54,778 bases of DNA from Deltaproteobacteria bacterium (GTDB taxonomy: Bacteria > Desulfobacterota > DSM-4660 > Desulfatiglandales > Desulfatiglandaceae). A model generated the notes under the pieces. It made no database searches, was not told where the DNA came from, and saw nothing but the letters and a program-made list of their open reading frames with translations. Location: contig JAIPDZ010000002.1 in NCBI GenBank assembly GCA_021737425.1, forward strand, positions 1 to 54,778. The letters are read 5' to 3'. Numbering within the stretch: position 1 is the stretch's first letter; every line of letters begins with the position of its first letter. Positions 35,184 to 44,909 of this stretch are shown here, piece by piece. The translations under genes were made by a program, and so were the position numbers.

Positions 35184-35882
35184 TCAACTATTTATTTTAG
35201 AAAAACCGTATAATATACCCCCTTCCCGCAAATGATGTAGAATAAGGCCCAGTACCCCCTCCAAATCAATGGCCGTGGAATCAATGACTGTGGCATCCGG
35301 TGCAGCCCTCAACGGCGCAGCGGAACGGCTCCGATCCTGCTCATCCCGTTTCTCCATCTGCTCTGCCACCCGCGTTATAGAGGAACGTTCTCCCCGTTCC
35401 ACCCGCTCACGATAGCGTCTTTCCGCCCGCACGGCCATGGAAGCGGTGAGAAAAAATTTGGCCTCTGCACACGGGAAGACCACTGTACCCATATCCCTTC
35501 CTTCAGCCACCAGGCCTTCATGCCTGTCGGCCATCTTGCGTTGCAGGGTGGTCATGGCCTCCCGGACGACCCTTACTGCGGACACCTTGGAGGAAAGCAT
35601 ATCCATCTCCGGGGTGCGGATCAGAGGGGAAATATCCTCCTGACCCAGGCAGATGACCGACGTGCCCCCATCCGGTATCAATCGGATATCCAGGTTGGCA
35701 CACAAGTCTCTCAGTCCTGGTGTATCTGTACCATCGAGACCGCCCCTTTTGGCAGCAAGCGCAACTGCCCGGTACATGGCTCCCGTATCCAAGTAGGCAT
35801 AGCCCAGTCTTTCGGCCAGCATACGACTAACAGAGGTCTTCCCCGAGCCGGCCGGACCGTCAATGGTGATGACACATCCCAT
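35184..35882 (-). CDS. cmk: Cytidylate kinase
   Basis: Phosphorylates CMP and dCMP. P-loop GPAGSGKTS at 9-17, the NMP-binding YLDTGAMYRAVAL, EGRDMGTVVFP and the lid RYRERVERGE. 232 residues from the ATG at 35882 with AGGGTGG just before it; the frame is open to 35933. cmk-rpsA is a widely conserved pair. The gene is divergent from the IHF gene. Confidence 0.94.
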   Translation of the reverse strand: MGCVITIDGPAGSGKTSVSRMLAERLGYAYLDTGAMYRAVALAAKRGGLDGTDTPGLRDLCANLDIRLIPDGGTSVICLGQEDISPLIRTPEMDMLSSKVSAVRVVREAMTTLQRKMADRHEGLVAEGRDMGTVVFPCAEAKFFLTASMAVRAERRYRERVERGERSSITRVAEQMEKRDEQDRSRSAAPLRAAPDATVIDSTAIDLEGVLGLILHHLREGGILYGFSKINS

Positions 35883-36256
35883 CCGCCACCCTATTTCTCT
35901 TTCCCCGGTCTCCCGCAGGGTCTTCAATCCCAACGGGGTTCACAGGGTTACTTCAATCGGTTAAAAGATGTTGCCGGCCATCTCGCCGGGGCCGGATCGC
36001 GCTACCCAAGAGACACAGGATGCCTTATAACGCAACAGAAAATAAATGTAAACGTCGCGGTCACCCAAATGAGAGCGCTTTTCAGCTTTTACCAAATATT
36101 TTTGACGATTTGGCCTTGACTTGCAGCCTTTGATCATCTATTTTTCAATCAGCTTGAGTAATGGGGTGGGGGTTCTCTGATATCCTTAGCAGGGCATCCT
36201 ACGACCTTTGAGAAAACCCGAAGGAGAGGATTCGGCAGGATTTCACAGGAGGGAAG
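35883..36256. other. Divergent control region between cmk and the IHF gene
   Basis: 374 bases without a gene. It holds the likely promoter of the IHF gene at 36116-36144. A/T-rich tracts lie at about 36085-36145. I see no riboswitch or operator palindrome. Confidence 0.5.
36116..36144 (+). promoter_or_regulatory. Sigma-70 promoter for the IHF/HU gene
   Basis: TTGACT (36116-36121), 17-base spacer, TATTTT (36139-36144), about 110 bases before the ATG. It could also drive the SRP RNA, which follows the gene closely. Confidence 0.45.
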
Positions 36257-36535
36257 ATGAACAAATCACAATTGATACAAGCCTTGGCCAAGGAAGAGGA
36301 TTTGCCCCTGAAAAAGGCGGAAGAAGTGGTGAACACCGTCTTTTCAGAGATGGAATCTGCTCTCATCAGGGGAGAAAGGGTTGAAATCAGGGGTCTGGGA
36401 AGTTTTAAAGTCAAGCAGTATGAAGGATACAAAGGAAGGAATCCCAAATCAGGGGAGGTGATTGAAGTGGCCCGAAAAAAACTCCCCTTCTTCAAGGTCG
36501 GCAAAGAGCTGAAAGAGAGAGTGGACGTCTACTGA
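36257..36535 (+). CDS. HU/IHF-family DNA-bending protein
   Basis: 92 residues. Starts MNKSQLIQALAKE, with the beta-arm RNPKSGEVIEV whose proline intercalates into DNA, and EIRGLGSFKVK before it. This agrees with the IHF-beta type more than HU, but one chain cannot settle this. GGAGGGAAG lies directly before the ATG. The next element is the SRP RNA, 9 bases after the stop. Confidence 0.93.
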   Translation: MNKSQLIQALAKEEDLPLKKAEEVVNTVFSEMESALIRGERVEIRGLGSFKVKQYEGYKGRNPKSGEVIEVARKKLPFFKVGKELKERVDVY

Positions 36536-36543
36536 TTTTTATA

Positions 36544-36783
36544 GCCCTTGGTCGTGCTAGACGGGGAGTTAGCGGTGCCCTGTAACCCGAAATCCGCTTA
36601 AGCGGGGTTGAAAAGCCTTCAAGAGGACCTTTACTGGAGTTGATCCCCGGCCGCCTCTGGCGTTGACATGGACCTCACGTGACAGGCGCCTACGAACCCC
36701 GTCAGGTCCGGAAGGAAGCAGCGGTAAGTAAGGAGGCCTGTGTCGTGGCGGTATCTATGCCAGAACGCCGGGTGGCAAGGACA
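36544..36783 (+). ncRNA. ffs: Signal recognition particle RNA, large bacterial type with Alu domain
   Basis: The S-domain signature GTCAGGTCCGGAAGGAAGCA begins at 36701 and is followed by GCGGTAA, the universal 4.5S apical loop. Helix partners are seen on both sides: CACG/CGTG, CAGGC/GCCTG and GGCGTT/AACGCC. Upstream, CCTTGGTCGTGCTAG and GGTAGCGGTGCCCTGT-like wording (TTAGCGGTGCCCTGTAACC) with AAATCCGCTTAAGC match the Alu domain of the 270-base Bacillus scRNA. The ends pair as CCTTG (36546-36550) with CAAGG (36776-36780). The exact ends are estimates. The RNA scaffolds Ffh and, with the Alu domain, may slow elongation. It overlaps no gene once pgeF is started at 36830. Confidence 0.9.
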
Positions 36784-36829
36784 CTCGATTCAGGGTTCAA
36801 TTAAGGCTGCACGGCCAAGGACTACCAAA

Positions 36830-37723
36830 ATGACCCACCGGGCCCCTCCCTCTCAATTCGCATCCATCCCATCCTTGCCCCCCCACCCATCCGAGGATCT
36901 TTTCCAGACATCAGAAGGGACTCCTTTTTTAGGCTACCGTCTTTTGACCCGCTATCCCAATCTCACCCACGGGGTCTTCACCAGGATCGGCGGGATCAGC
37001 AGTCCCCCCTATGACCGTCTCAACGTCAGTTACTCGGTGGGTGATCGACCGGGTGCAGTCTCCTTTAATCGCAATGCCATTCAAAAGGCGATTAAGGCCG
37101 GCCGCCTGGTGTTCATGAAGCAATCCCACAGTGACACCATTTTCGTGGTGAGGCCGCAGCATGTTCAAACCAATTGGGTCCCTCCCGTTGCGGATGCCAT
37201 GATAACCGATGTCCCCCAAGTGGCCCTCTTGGTCAAGCAGGCGGATTGTCAGTCGGTTATCCTGTTTGATCCTGAAAGACAGGTCGTGGCCAACGTTCAC
37301 TGCGGCTGGCGAGGGAATGTGAGAAATATTTTGGAACAGGTCGTCCGCCGCATGAACCAGGAATTCGGTTCAGATCCACACCACATGGCAGCCGCCATCG
37401 GTCCCTCCCTGGGGCCCTGCTGTGCGGAATTCGTTAATTTCCAGGAATACTTTCCAGAATCATTCAGATCATTCAGAGTCGGTCCAAACCGATTCGACCT
37501 GTGGGCCATCAGCCGTCAACAGCTGATCCGCGCGGGTCTTACAGGACACCACATCGCCTGTGCCCGGATCTGCACCCGGTGCAGAACCGATCTTTTCTAC
37601 TCATACAGGGGAGAAGGGACCACAGGGCGGTTCGGGACCGTGGCCATGTTGAACTCAGACAGGGGAGAAGACCCAACAGACCCGTTCACCTCCATGCCCG
37701 CTCCCGATTTATTCCTTGACTAA
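36830..37723 (+). CDS. pgeF: Multicopper-oxidase-like purine nucleosidase/peptidoglycan editing factor (YfiH)
   Basis: COG1496 laccase-domain protein. Metal-site residues are H100 (MKQSHSDTI), C140 (KQADCQSVI) and H157 (VHCGWRG), with AAIGPSLGPCC later. In E. coli it prevents wrong residues in peptidoglycan peptides (PgeF) and relatives have purine phosphorylase/adenosine deaminase activity. 297 residues from ATG 36830, 8 bases after AAGGA; the frame is open upstream only because it runs through the SRP RNA. The C-terminus (about 20 residues) is rich in Asp and Pro and probably disordered. Confidence 0.9.
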   Translation: MTHRAPPSQFASIPSLPPHPSEDLFQTSEGTPFLGYRLLTRYPNLTHGVFTRIGGISSPPYDRLNVSYSVGDRPGAVSFNRNAIQKAIKAGRLVFMKQSHSDTIFVVRPQHVQTNWVPPVADAMITDVPQVALLVKQADCQSVILFDPERQVVANVHCGWRGNVRNILEQVVRRMNQEFGSDPHHMAAAIGPSLGPCCAEFVNFQEYFPESFRSFRVGPNRFDLWAISRQQLIRAGLTGHHIACARICTRCRTDLFYSYRGEGTTGRFGTVAMLNSDRGEDPTDPFTSMPAPDLFLD

Positions 37724-37793
37724 GACCCGGAGCAGACAGTAAATTTAAAATTTTAAGGCTACGAAACCACCAATCGTCAGCAACAGGTACAAA

Positions 37794-39374
37794 ATGCCCA
37801 CAAAATACATCACGGTTACAGGCGGAGTGCTTTCTGGTCTTGGCAAAGGAATCGCCGCCGCATCCATCGGCCACCTCCTCTCCTCCAAGCTCAAAATTAT
37901 CCCCATCAAATGTGACGGTTACCTGAATGTGGATCCAGGCACCATGAACCCGTTCGAGCACGGGGAGGTCTTTGTGTTGGATGACGGGGGGGAAGTAGAT
38001 ATGGATTTCGGTCATTATGAGCGATTCCTGGGGGTGACCTGCAAGTCCCAGTGGAATTTGACCATGGGCAAGGTATTTGACCGGGTCCGCAAAAAGGAGC
38101 GAAGGGGCGATTATCTCGGAAAGACAGTCCAGTATATCCCGCACGTGACAGATCTCATAAAAGATCACATATTTCAGGTGGCCCGGGAAGAAAGACCGGA
38201 CATGGTCATCATCGAGATCGGCGGCACGGTGGGAGATATTGAAAATGAACTTTTTCTGGAAGCCGTCAGGCAGATGAGAGAGGATGTGGGCAAGCAGAAT
38301 ATCATCTACATCCATCTCACCTATGTGCCCATACCCCACGGTGTCAATGAGCAAAAGTCCAAACCGACCCAGCAGAGCGTCAATCTCCTGAAACAGCGGG
38401 GTATTTTTCCAGACATCATTATCGGCCGATGCAAAGCGTTTCTGACCCCGGAAATCAAGACCAAAATCTCCAATTTTTGTGATGTGGATCCCTCGGCGGT
38501 CATCACCGGTCTCGACGTACAGGACATCTACGAAATCCCCATTATCTTTGAACAAGAGGGCCTGCCCGAAAACATCCATAAAAAACTGAACATCTACAGC
38601 CCGCCGGATCTCAGGAGATGGAAAAAGCTGGTGGATAACATACGAAATCCCCATCAGGAAATCACCGTAGCCATGTGTGGAAAGTATACCAAATTGGAGG
38701 ATTCCTATGCCTCCATTGTGGAATCATTCAACCACTGTTCCGCGCATTTAAGCTGCAAGATAAACCTGAGGTGGGTGGAGACCACCGATTTGAAAGACGC
38801 CTCACTTCTGGAGAGCATAGACGGACTGGTGGTCCCCGGTGGTTTCGGGGCCCGGGGGACCGAGGGGAAAATCGAAGCCATCCGGCTGGCCCGGGAACAG
38901 AACATCCCCTTTTTGGGTCTCTGCCTGGGGCTGCAATTGGCGGTGATTGAATTTGCCCGGAATGTGTGCGGCCTGAGAGGGGCCAATTCCACGGAAATGG
39001 ATCCGGACACCCCCCATCCGGTCATCGATATCCTTCCGGAGCAAAGGGCGGTCACCGAAAAAGGAGGGACCATGAGGCTGGGCGCCTATCCAGCCATCCT
39101 CCAGGAAGGATCCGTGGTGCATGCACTGTACGGGGCATCAAAGGTGTCGGAGAGACACAGGCACCGGTATGAAGTCAATCCTGAATACCACCCCGTCCTC
39201 CAGGAAAAAGGCCTGTGTTTCTCGGGCCTGTCCCCTGACGGAAAACTGGTGGAGTTCATTGAATTGCCCCAACTCAAATTCTTCGTCGCCACCCAGGCCC
39301 ATCCTGAACTCAAATCCAGAATGGAAACACCCGCCCCCCTGTTTTACGGTTTTGTCAAGGCCTGCCTGTATTGA
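37794..39374 (+). CDS. pyrG: CTP synthase
   Basis: Aminates UTP to CTP with glutamine and ATP. N-terminal synthase domain with TGGVLSGLGKGIAAASIG (9-26), DGYLNVDPGTMNP and EIGGTVGDIE; C-terminal glutamine amidotransferase with VPGGFGARG, nucleophile C377 in GLCLGLQ and the HPE of the triad near the end. 526 residues, slightly short of the E. coli 545. kdsA, which often follows pyrG in proteobacteria, is not here; the downstream region is a structured repeat. Confidence 0.97.
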   Translation: MPTKYITVTGGVLSGLGKGIAAASIGHLLSSKLKIIPIKCDGYLNVDPGTMNPFEHGEVFVLDDGGEVDMDFGHYERFLGVTCKSQWNLTMGKVFDRVRKKERRGDYLGKTVQYIPHVTDLIKDHIFQVAREERPDMVIIEIGGTVGDIENELFLEAVRQMREDVGKQNIIYIHLTYVPIPHGVNEQKSKPTQQSVNLLKQRGIFPDIIIGRCKAFLTPEIKTKISNFCDVDPSAVITGLDVQDIYEIPIIFEQEGLPENIHKKLNIYSPPDLRRWKKLVDNIRNPHQEITVAMCGKYTKLEDSYASIVESFNHCSAHLSCKINLRWVETTDLKDASLLESIDGLVVPGGFGARGTEGKIEAIRLAREQNIPFLGLCLGLQLAVIEFARNVCGLRGANSTEMDPDTPHPVIDILPEQRAVTEKGGTMRLGAYPAILQEGSVVHALYGASKVSERHRHRYEVNPEYHPVLQEKGLCFSGLSPDGKLVEFIELPQLKFFVATQAHPELKSRMETPAPLFYGFVKACLY

Positions 39375-39430
39375 AACCCACGGCATTTTAAAGAGGGATG
39401 TGTGGCACCCGGGGGAAACAGTCCCACTAA

Positions 39431-39608
39431 GGGCCCGCACAAAAATAACTTCACATTTTCCCATCTCGGCTTCGGGCCGTCTTCGGCCGCCACTCAATCT
39501 TGAAGTCCTCGAAATAGTTCACTATTTCTGTGGCTCCGCTCAATCGCGACAACCAAATCCGCCCCAAATCTGAGCGGCAATTCTGGGAACTTATTTTTGC
39601 GCGAGCCC
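39431..39608. repeat. 178-bp intergenic element with imperfect inverted ends
   Basis: Left end 39431-39452 (GGGCCCGCACAAAAATAACT...) and right end 39587-39608 are inverted copies that agree at 19 of 22 positions. Between them are GAAATAGT/ACTATTTC (39511-39528), a GGCTTCGGGCCGTCTTCGGC palindromic run and two related blocks (CACTCAATCTTG and CGCTCAATCGCG). No coding capacity. It lies between the convergent pyrG and penicillin-binding-protein genes. I see no flanking target duplication. Confidence 0.55.
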
Positions 39609-39618
39609 TGACCGTATG

Positions 39619-40950
39619 TCAGGAAGAAAAGTAATGGTCGATGATGTACCGGCCGAGCATATTGGCCCGGATCCCGAGCCGCTTGCCATGCACCCCCATA
39701 ACCGATAGGCAAATGGCCTTTTCCCTGTCAGGGCCCAGTACAAAAGCCGTTAACCAGTCATATTTGAATCGATCCGTACGGTCGTTAATGGTTCCGGTCT
39801 TGGCCCCCATCTCCACCCCCCTGAAGCAGTTTTTCCGTCGTATTTTCCAGAACGTCCGCCTGCAGGTCCCGGAGGTGACGGTGCTCTGCATGAGGGTCTT
39901 CATATCCTGTGCCGTGTGCCGGGTCATGGCCGCACCGAGACTTTCGGGTTCATTTTGGTAAAGGAGTTCGCCGTTTTCTCCGAACACCCTCTTGATCAGC
40001 CACGGCTTCATCATGATCCCGTCATTGGCCACGGTCGCGGCCAGGAGCGCTGCGTGCAGGGGGGATATCCGGGTCATTTTATTGAAACCCGTGGCGATCT
40101 CCGCCAGTCCGAACTCGTGGGACGGGACCTCCACCACACTCTTTTGAAGGGGGAGATCAAAGGGAATGGCCTCGTTAAAATGAAATTTTTCCGCACACGC
40201 CGTCATACGTTCCCGGCCCAAATGGTATATTCCCAGTTTTCCAAAAACCGGGTTTATGGACAAGCCAAAGGCCTTCATGAAGGGCAGCTCCCGGGTATAA
40301 CGATTGTGCTGCTGCTTCAACTGCTGTTTGTAGAGGGTGTATTTGCGGCCGTTGTAGTAGACCGGTTTCTGAGGGGTAAATCCTGCGGTTTCCAGTGCAG
40401 CCGCCGCTGCAACGATCTTAAAGAGGCTGGCGGCCGGAAAATCGGCTTTTAAACAGAGTTCATCTCCATTTCCATTTTTATCATAACTGACCATGGCCAG
40501 GACTCTCCCGTCATCCGGCCTTACCACGACCACCGCGGCCTGGAGCGTCTGGGATCGCCCTAAAAGATCTGTGATATAGTTCTGAAGCCCGGGATCCAGA
40601 GTCGATTCCACGGTCATGGAGGAACCGTTGTGGTCAAGTACAAAATGATCCGACAGCTGTGCAGATGACCAGTCCAGTTCATCCAGGGCAAAGGCCTCCG
40701 GCGACTGGGGGCCCTTCCCTGCTGATGGCGCACCCGGTGCCGGCGGGTCAGGATGCCCTCTTTCTCCGGGACCGATCATCCCGTAGATCCACGTCCCCGC
40801 AAAGAAAAGGAGCAGAACTGCGCCCAAGACGGCCCCGGCCCAAAAGAACAGGGACGCGCCCCGGGCGCCCGGACGCTTCGGGAAGGGTCTTGACCCGGTT
40901 CCCTGCCGCCTGTCCCGCCATCCATAAGAGTAGCGATTGTTAAGGCTCAT
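39619..40950 (-). CDS. Penicillin-binding protein, transpeptidase domain only
   Basis: 443 residues: cytoplasmic basic N-terminus, one membrane segment at 32-55, a Pro/Gly-rich linker to about 95 and a DD-transpeptidase domain. The three active-site motifs are S175-x-x-K178 (SLFK), S231-I-N233 and K384-T-G386. A glycosyltransferase domain and the class B N-terminal pedestal are absent, which makes it like the small PbpA/MrdA-fragment proteins of deltaproteobacteria. Probably acts at the outer face of the inner membrane in peptidoglycan crosslinking or sensing. Lies 61 bases after serS. Confidence 0.87.
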   Translation of the reverse strand: MSLNNRYSYGWRDRRQGTGSRPFPKRPGARGASLFFWAGAVLGAVLLLFFAGTWIYGMIGPGERGHPDPPAPGAPSAGKGPQSPEAFALDELDWSSAQLSDHFVLDHNGSSMTVESTLDPGLQNYITDLLGRSQTLQAAVVVVRPDDGRVLAMVSYDKNGNGDELCLKADFPAASLFKIVAAAAALETAGFTPQKPVYYNGRKYTLYKQQLKQQHNRYTRELPFMKAFGLSINPVFGKLGIYHLGRERMTACAEKFHFNEAIPFDLPLQKSVVEVPSHEFGLAEIATGFNKMTRISPLHAALLAATVANDGIMMKPWLIKRVFGENGELLYQNEPESLGAAMTRHTAQDMKTLMQSTVTSGTCRRTFWKIRRKNCFRGVEMGAKTGTINDRTDRFKYDWLTAFVLGPDREKAICLSVMGVHGKRLGIRANMLGRYIIDHYFSS

Positions 40951-41011
40951 GGTCTTAATGGGTCATGGTGTTGTGGGCGAAAGTACCTTTGAAGGCCTGC
41001 ATGGGCATGGT

Positions 41012-42283
41012 CTACGGTATGGTGTCAACCCCCCCCATGTGAGGACGTAACGCCTTTGGAATGGTCACCCGGCCGTCAGCCTGCTGATAATTCTCCAAAA
41101 TGGCCACCAGGGTTCGACCCACTGCCAGGCCCGACCCGTTCAAGGTGTGGACCAGTTCTGAGCCGCCGGCCCCTTTCCTTCTGAACCGAATCCCGGCGCG
41201 TCTGGCCTGAAAATCCGTAAAAGTACTACAAGAGGAGATTTCACGATAGAGTCCCTGACCGGGTAACCACACCTCCAGGTCATAGGTCTTTGCTGCGGAA
41301 AATCCCAGATCTCCGGTACACAGGGAGACCACCTGATAGGGGAGTTCAAGGCGCCTCAGGATCTCTTCAGCGTCTTGGGTGAGCTTTTCCAGTTCATCAT
41401 GGGAGTCCTCGGGCCTCACGAATTTGACCAGCTCCACTTTGTTAAACTGGTGCTGCCGTATAAGTCCCCGGGTATCCTTTCCATAGGAGCCGGCCTCAGA
41501 CCGGAAACAGGGGGTATAGGCCACGTACCGGATGGGAAGATCTTGCTCCTCCAGGACCTCGTCCCGGTGAATATTGGTGACCGGGACCTCTGCCGTGGGG
41601 ATCAGATACAGGTCCCATCCTTCTGCCTTAAACAGATCTTCCTTGAACTTGGGCAGCTGCCCCGTACCGGTCATGGACGCCGCATTCACCAGGAAAGGGG
41701 GAAGGATTTCCTCGTATCCGTGATCCTCGGTATGGATTTGAAGCATAAAATTGATCAGGGCCCTCTCCAGTCTGGCACCGGCGCCCCGATACAGGGCAAA
41801 CCTGGCCCCGGCCAGCTTGGCGGCGCGGCCAAAATCGAGCATCCCTGAATTCTCCCCCAGTTCCCAGTGGGGGGCGGGTTCAAAATCAAAATCCCGGATC
41901 TCCCCCCAGCGACGGAGCACCGGATTGTCGGTTTCATCTTTTCCGATCTGAACCGAGGCGTCGGGCATATTGGGGATCACCATCCGCATCTCATCAAGGG
42001 CCTTTTCCACCTCGGGGAGCGCCCTCTCTTTTTCTTTGATCTGGGCAGATACGGCCTTCATTTCCGCTATGATCCCGGAGGCGTCCTCTCCCTTTTTTTT
42101 CATGACCGCGATTTCATCACTCACCTCATTGCGGCGGTGGCGCAGGGCCTCAAGTGCGGTCAGCTGCTCTCTGCGGTCTTTGTCCAGGACCTCAAACCGG
42201 GAAAGGTCCAGATCATACCCTCTGTCTGCCACCATTTTCTGGACGGTTTCAAGGTTGGATCTGATAAATTTTAGGTCCAGCAT
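41012..42283 (-). CDS. serS: Seryl-tRNA synthetase
   Basis: Class II aminoacyl-tRNA synthetase. The N-terminal antiparallel coiled coil (about 30-100) that binds the long variable arm of tRNA-Ser is followed by motif 2 ([20 protein letters not shown]) and motif 3 ([18 protein letters not shown]). 423 residues, standard. It charges tRNA-Ser and tRNA-Sec. No T-box or other leader is seen in the 289-base upstream gap. Confidence 0.97.
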   Translation of the reverse strand: MLDLKFIRSNLETVQKMVADRGYDLDLSRFEVLDKDRREQLTALEALRHRRNEVSDEIAVMKKKGEDASGIIAEMKAVSAQIKEKERALPEVEKALDEMRMVIPNMPDASVQIGKDETDNPVLRRWGEIRDFDFEPAPHWELGENSGMLDFGRAAKLAGARFALYRGAGARLERALINFMLQIHTEDHGYEEILPPFLVNAASMTGTGQLPKFKEDLFKAEGWDLYLIPTAEVPVTNIHRDEVLEEQDLPIRYVAYTPCFRSEAGSYGKDTRGLIRQHQFNKVELVKFVRPEDSHDELEKLTQDAEEILRRLELPYQVVSLCTGDLGFSAAKTYDLEVWLPGQGLYREISSCSTFTDFQARRAGIRFRRKGAGGSELVHTLNGSGLAVGRTLVAILENYQQADGRVTIPKALRPHMGGVDTIP

Positions 42284-42572
42284 GGGATCTCCTCGATAGG
42301 AACAATAAATAGCTTGCTTGAGAGTTTAATACAGGATTCTGAAAAGATGGTCAAACGGTTTACCCTCAATTCGGAAAAAATATTGGGAGCCCCGGGCCCC
42401 TTTCGGGTAAAACGGGGGCCACACAAAATTAAGATTGAGGTGTTGGGCCAACTCTGCTATAGAGGCTCAAGTTGTGAACCGAGGCTCGGATGTCGGCTTC
42501 TTTGTCTGCCCGTATCCGATCTTTGACACTCGGACCGGGTCGGGTTTCGACCCTGAGCCTGTACTCTTGCAT

Positions 42573-43991
42573 ATGCCCATGAAAAGACAGTCTCCAAAAG
42601 GCCGGCCCAACATCGTATGGGCCTTTTTCAGTTCGGTCAAACTGACGGTGGCGCTCCTGATTATTCTGGCCACGGCCTCTGTGGTGGGAACCCTGATCCC
42701 TCAGACAGAGGGAGTGGCTCAATTCGCACAGGGCCTGAGTCCGGCCATGCTCAAGCTCTTTGTGACGCTGGACCTCTTTGACGTGTATCATTCCCTCTGG
42801 TTCAGAATCCTGTTGGGCGCACTCACCGCAAACATCGTGATCTGTTCCCTGGACCGATTTCCGGGGACATGGAAACGGTTCACTTCACGCCCCAAACCGG
42901 ACCGGGAAAAACCCTTCCAGGACCTGGCTGAGGAACAAACCTTTGTCATACACCATCCTCCGGCAGACGTCACAGAACGGGTTCACGATTACCTGGCCGA
43001 CAAGTATCGAAAACCAAGGGCCAGGGAAGTGGGTACTGAGCGCTATTTTTATGGGGAAAAGGGAGGATATTCCCTTTTCGGGGTCTATCTGGTCCATATG
43101 AGCGTGCTGTGTATCCTGGTGGGCGGATTGGTAGGGTCTTTCTTGGGATTTGAGGCCTATGTCAATATTGTTGAAGGGCAAACCATTGATACCGTGGTCT
43201 CCAGAAAAGAACGGACTCCCATAAAACTGGGATTCGGGGTGCGATGTGATAATTTCACCGTGGATTTTTATGAAAACGGCGCCCCCAAGGAATATCGGGC
43301 GGAGGTGACCTTCATGGTGGATGGAAAGAGGGCCAAACAGGAGACCCTCTTGGTCAACCATCCGGCCACCTTTAAAGGGGTCACCTTCTACCAGTCCAAC
43401 TATGGGACGGTTCCCGGCAATGCAGTCCATCTCAGCATATCGCAGCAGGGCAAAGCGCCCATATCCATGCAGGTTGAACCCAAAACACCCTATCCGCTCC
43501 CGGGCGGAGAAGGCACCTTCAGCATCGTTGATTTGCGTAGCAATATCATGGACATCGGACCTGCCGCCATGGTATCGGTCCATCCCGAAGACGGAGAGGA
43601 AATCAACTTCTGGATATTCGAGTACCGGGACAGGGCCAAAAAGATCCTTCCGGGCCCCATGCTCAATTCCCCCAAATTCAACGCCTCCGCCTACGGGCCG
43701 TACACATTTGTTCTGACGGGTTTGGAAACCCGATATTATACCGGGCTTCAGGCCAATAAAGACCCCGGGGTTTCCATCGTATGGATGGGATGTTTTTTTA
43801 TGGTGATCGGCCTTTTTGTAACATTTTTCACCTTCCACAGGCGGGTATGGGTCAGGGTGTCAGACCAGGGACAGGATCTCGTTGTCAGTGTGGCAGGGAC
43901 ATCCAGCAAGAATCCGGTGGGACTGGAGAGGGAGTTGAACACCCTCGCCCGTAGTCTGGAAAAATTACTTCACAAGGACCCAAGGATATGA
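42573..43991 (+). CDS. resB: ResB-like cytochrome c maturation protein
   Basis: System II cytochrome c biogenesis component (CcsB/ResB), which together with CcsA ferries haem to the periplasm and delivers it to apocytochromes. 472 residues: three N-terminal membrane segments (about 20-40, 75-100, 155-180), a large periplasmic domain (VNHPATFKGVTFYQSNYG) and a fourth membrane segment near 405-425. Start is ATG 42573 or 42579; no strong ribosome binding site. It overlaps ccsA by 4 bases (ATGA). Multihaem cytochromes are expected in this organism. Confidence 0.9.
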   Translation: MPMKRQSPKGRPNIVWAFFSSVKLTVALLIILATASVVGTLIPQTEGVAQFAQGLSPAMLKLFVTLDLFDVYHSLWFRILLGALTANIVICSLDRFPGTWKRFTSRPKPDREKPFQDLAEEQTFVIHHPPADVTERVHDYLADKYRKPRAREVGTERYFYGEKGGYSLFGVYLVHMSVLCILVGGLVGSFLGFEAYVNIVEGQTIDTVVSRKERTPIKLGFGVRCDNFTVDFYENGAPKEYRAEVTFMVDGKRAKQETLLVNHPATFKGVTFYQSNYGTVPGNAVHLSISQQGKAPISMQVEPKTPYPLPGGEGTFSIVDLRSNIMDIGPAAMVSVHPEDGEEINFWIFEYRDRAKKILPGPMLNSPKFNASAYGPYTFVLTGLETRYYTGLQANKDPGVSIVWMGCFFMVIGLFVTFFTFHRRVWVRVSDQGQDLVVSVAGTSSKNPVGLERELNTLARSLEKLLHKDPRI

Positions 43992-44827
43992 TCAACTCCA
44001 TTATCCTGAGCTACACCACATTTATTTATTTTTTGGCCTTCTTTTTGTATCTCCTGTTCATGGTGATGGGGCGGGCCGGGTTCGGCCGACTGGCCACCCT
44101 GGTCACGCTGCTGGGCCTCATTGCCCAGAGCTTTGCCATTGTGTTCAGATGGATTGAATCCTACCAGTTGGGAATCGGGCATGCCCCCTTTTCAAATCTG
44201 TATGAATCCCTGATCTTCTTCACCTGGACCATTATATTCCTTTATATGATTGTGGAATGGAGGACCAAAAACCGGACCCTGGGGACCTTTGTAACCCCTT
44301 TGGCATTCCTGGCCATGGCCTATGCTTCCTTCTCGCCCGGCATCAGCAGCAAGATACAGCCCCTGGTCCCGGCCCTTAAGAGCAACTGGCTCATCAGTCA
44401 CGTGATCACCTGTTTTTTTGGCTATGCGGCGTTCGGTCTCTCCTTTGCCCTCAGTCTCATGTACCTGTTGAAACAGAGGGATACCCCCCTGAGACAGAAT
44501 CTCTTTTTGCGACTCATTCCCGGGCAGGCCATCCTGGATGAACTCAATTACCAGATGATTGTCATCGGGTTTTTGATGTTGACCCTGGGCATCATCACGG
44601 GGTCGGTCTGGGCTCACTCCGCATGGGGCAGCTATTGGAGCTGGGATCCTAAGGAGACCTGGTCCCTCATCACCTGGCTCATCTATGCATCCATCATCCA
44701 CTCACGCCTGGTCAGGGGATGGAGGGGAAAGCGGATTGTCTTTCTTTCGTTCATCGGTTTCTGCTGCGTCCTGTTCACTTATTTCGGGGTCAATTATTTA
44801 GCCGGTCTTCATAGTTACGCCAAATAG
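43988..44827 (+). CDS. ccsA: Cytochrome c biogenesis protein CcsA (haem handling)
   Basis: 279-residue integral membrane protein with eight hydrophobic segments. The WWD signature that binds haem is WGSYWSWDPKETWSLITW, about 220-237; flanking histidines (H-x in SNWLISHV and SIIHSRL) are probable haem ligands. Partner of ResB. The two are linked by an ATGA overlap. The unknown acidic gene follows after 82 bases. Confidence 0.93.
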   Translation: MINSIILSYTTFIYFLAFFLYLLFMVMGRAGFGRLATLVTLLGLIAQSFAIVFRWIESYQLGIGHAPFSNLYESLIFFTWTIIFLYMIVEWRTKNRTLGTFVTPLAFLAMAYASFSPGISSKIQPLVPALKSNWLISHVITCFFGYAAFGLSFALSLMYLLKQRDTPLRQNLFLRLIPGQAILDELNYQMIVIGFLMLTLGIITGSVWAHSAWGSYWSWDPKETWSLITWLIYASIIHSRLVRGWRGKRIVFLSFIGFCCVLFTYFGVNYLAGLHSYAK

Positions 44828-44909
44828 AGATTGCTTGACAACGCGCCCCTTATTGTGGTAGACAGCTGTGCAGTCTGTTTTCCGCCAACCATTAGCCGGG
44901 AGTCAGGGG

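Noticed and set aside
36740-36829. Longer N-terminus of PgeF
   Set aside because: It would read through the SRP RNA and has no ribosome binding site; ATG 36830 fits the family start better.
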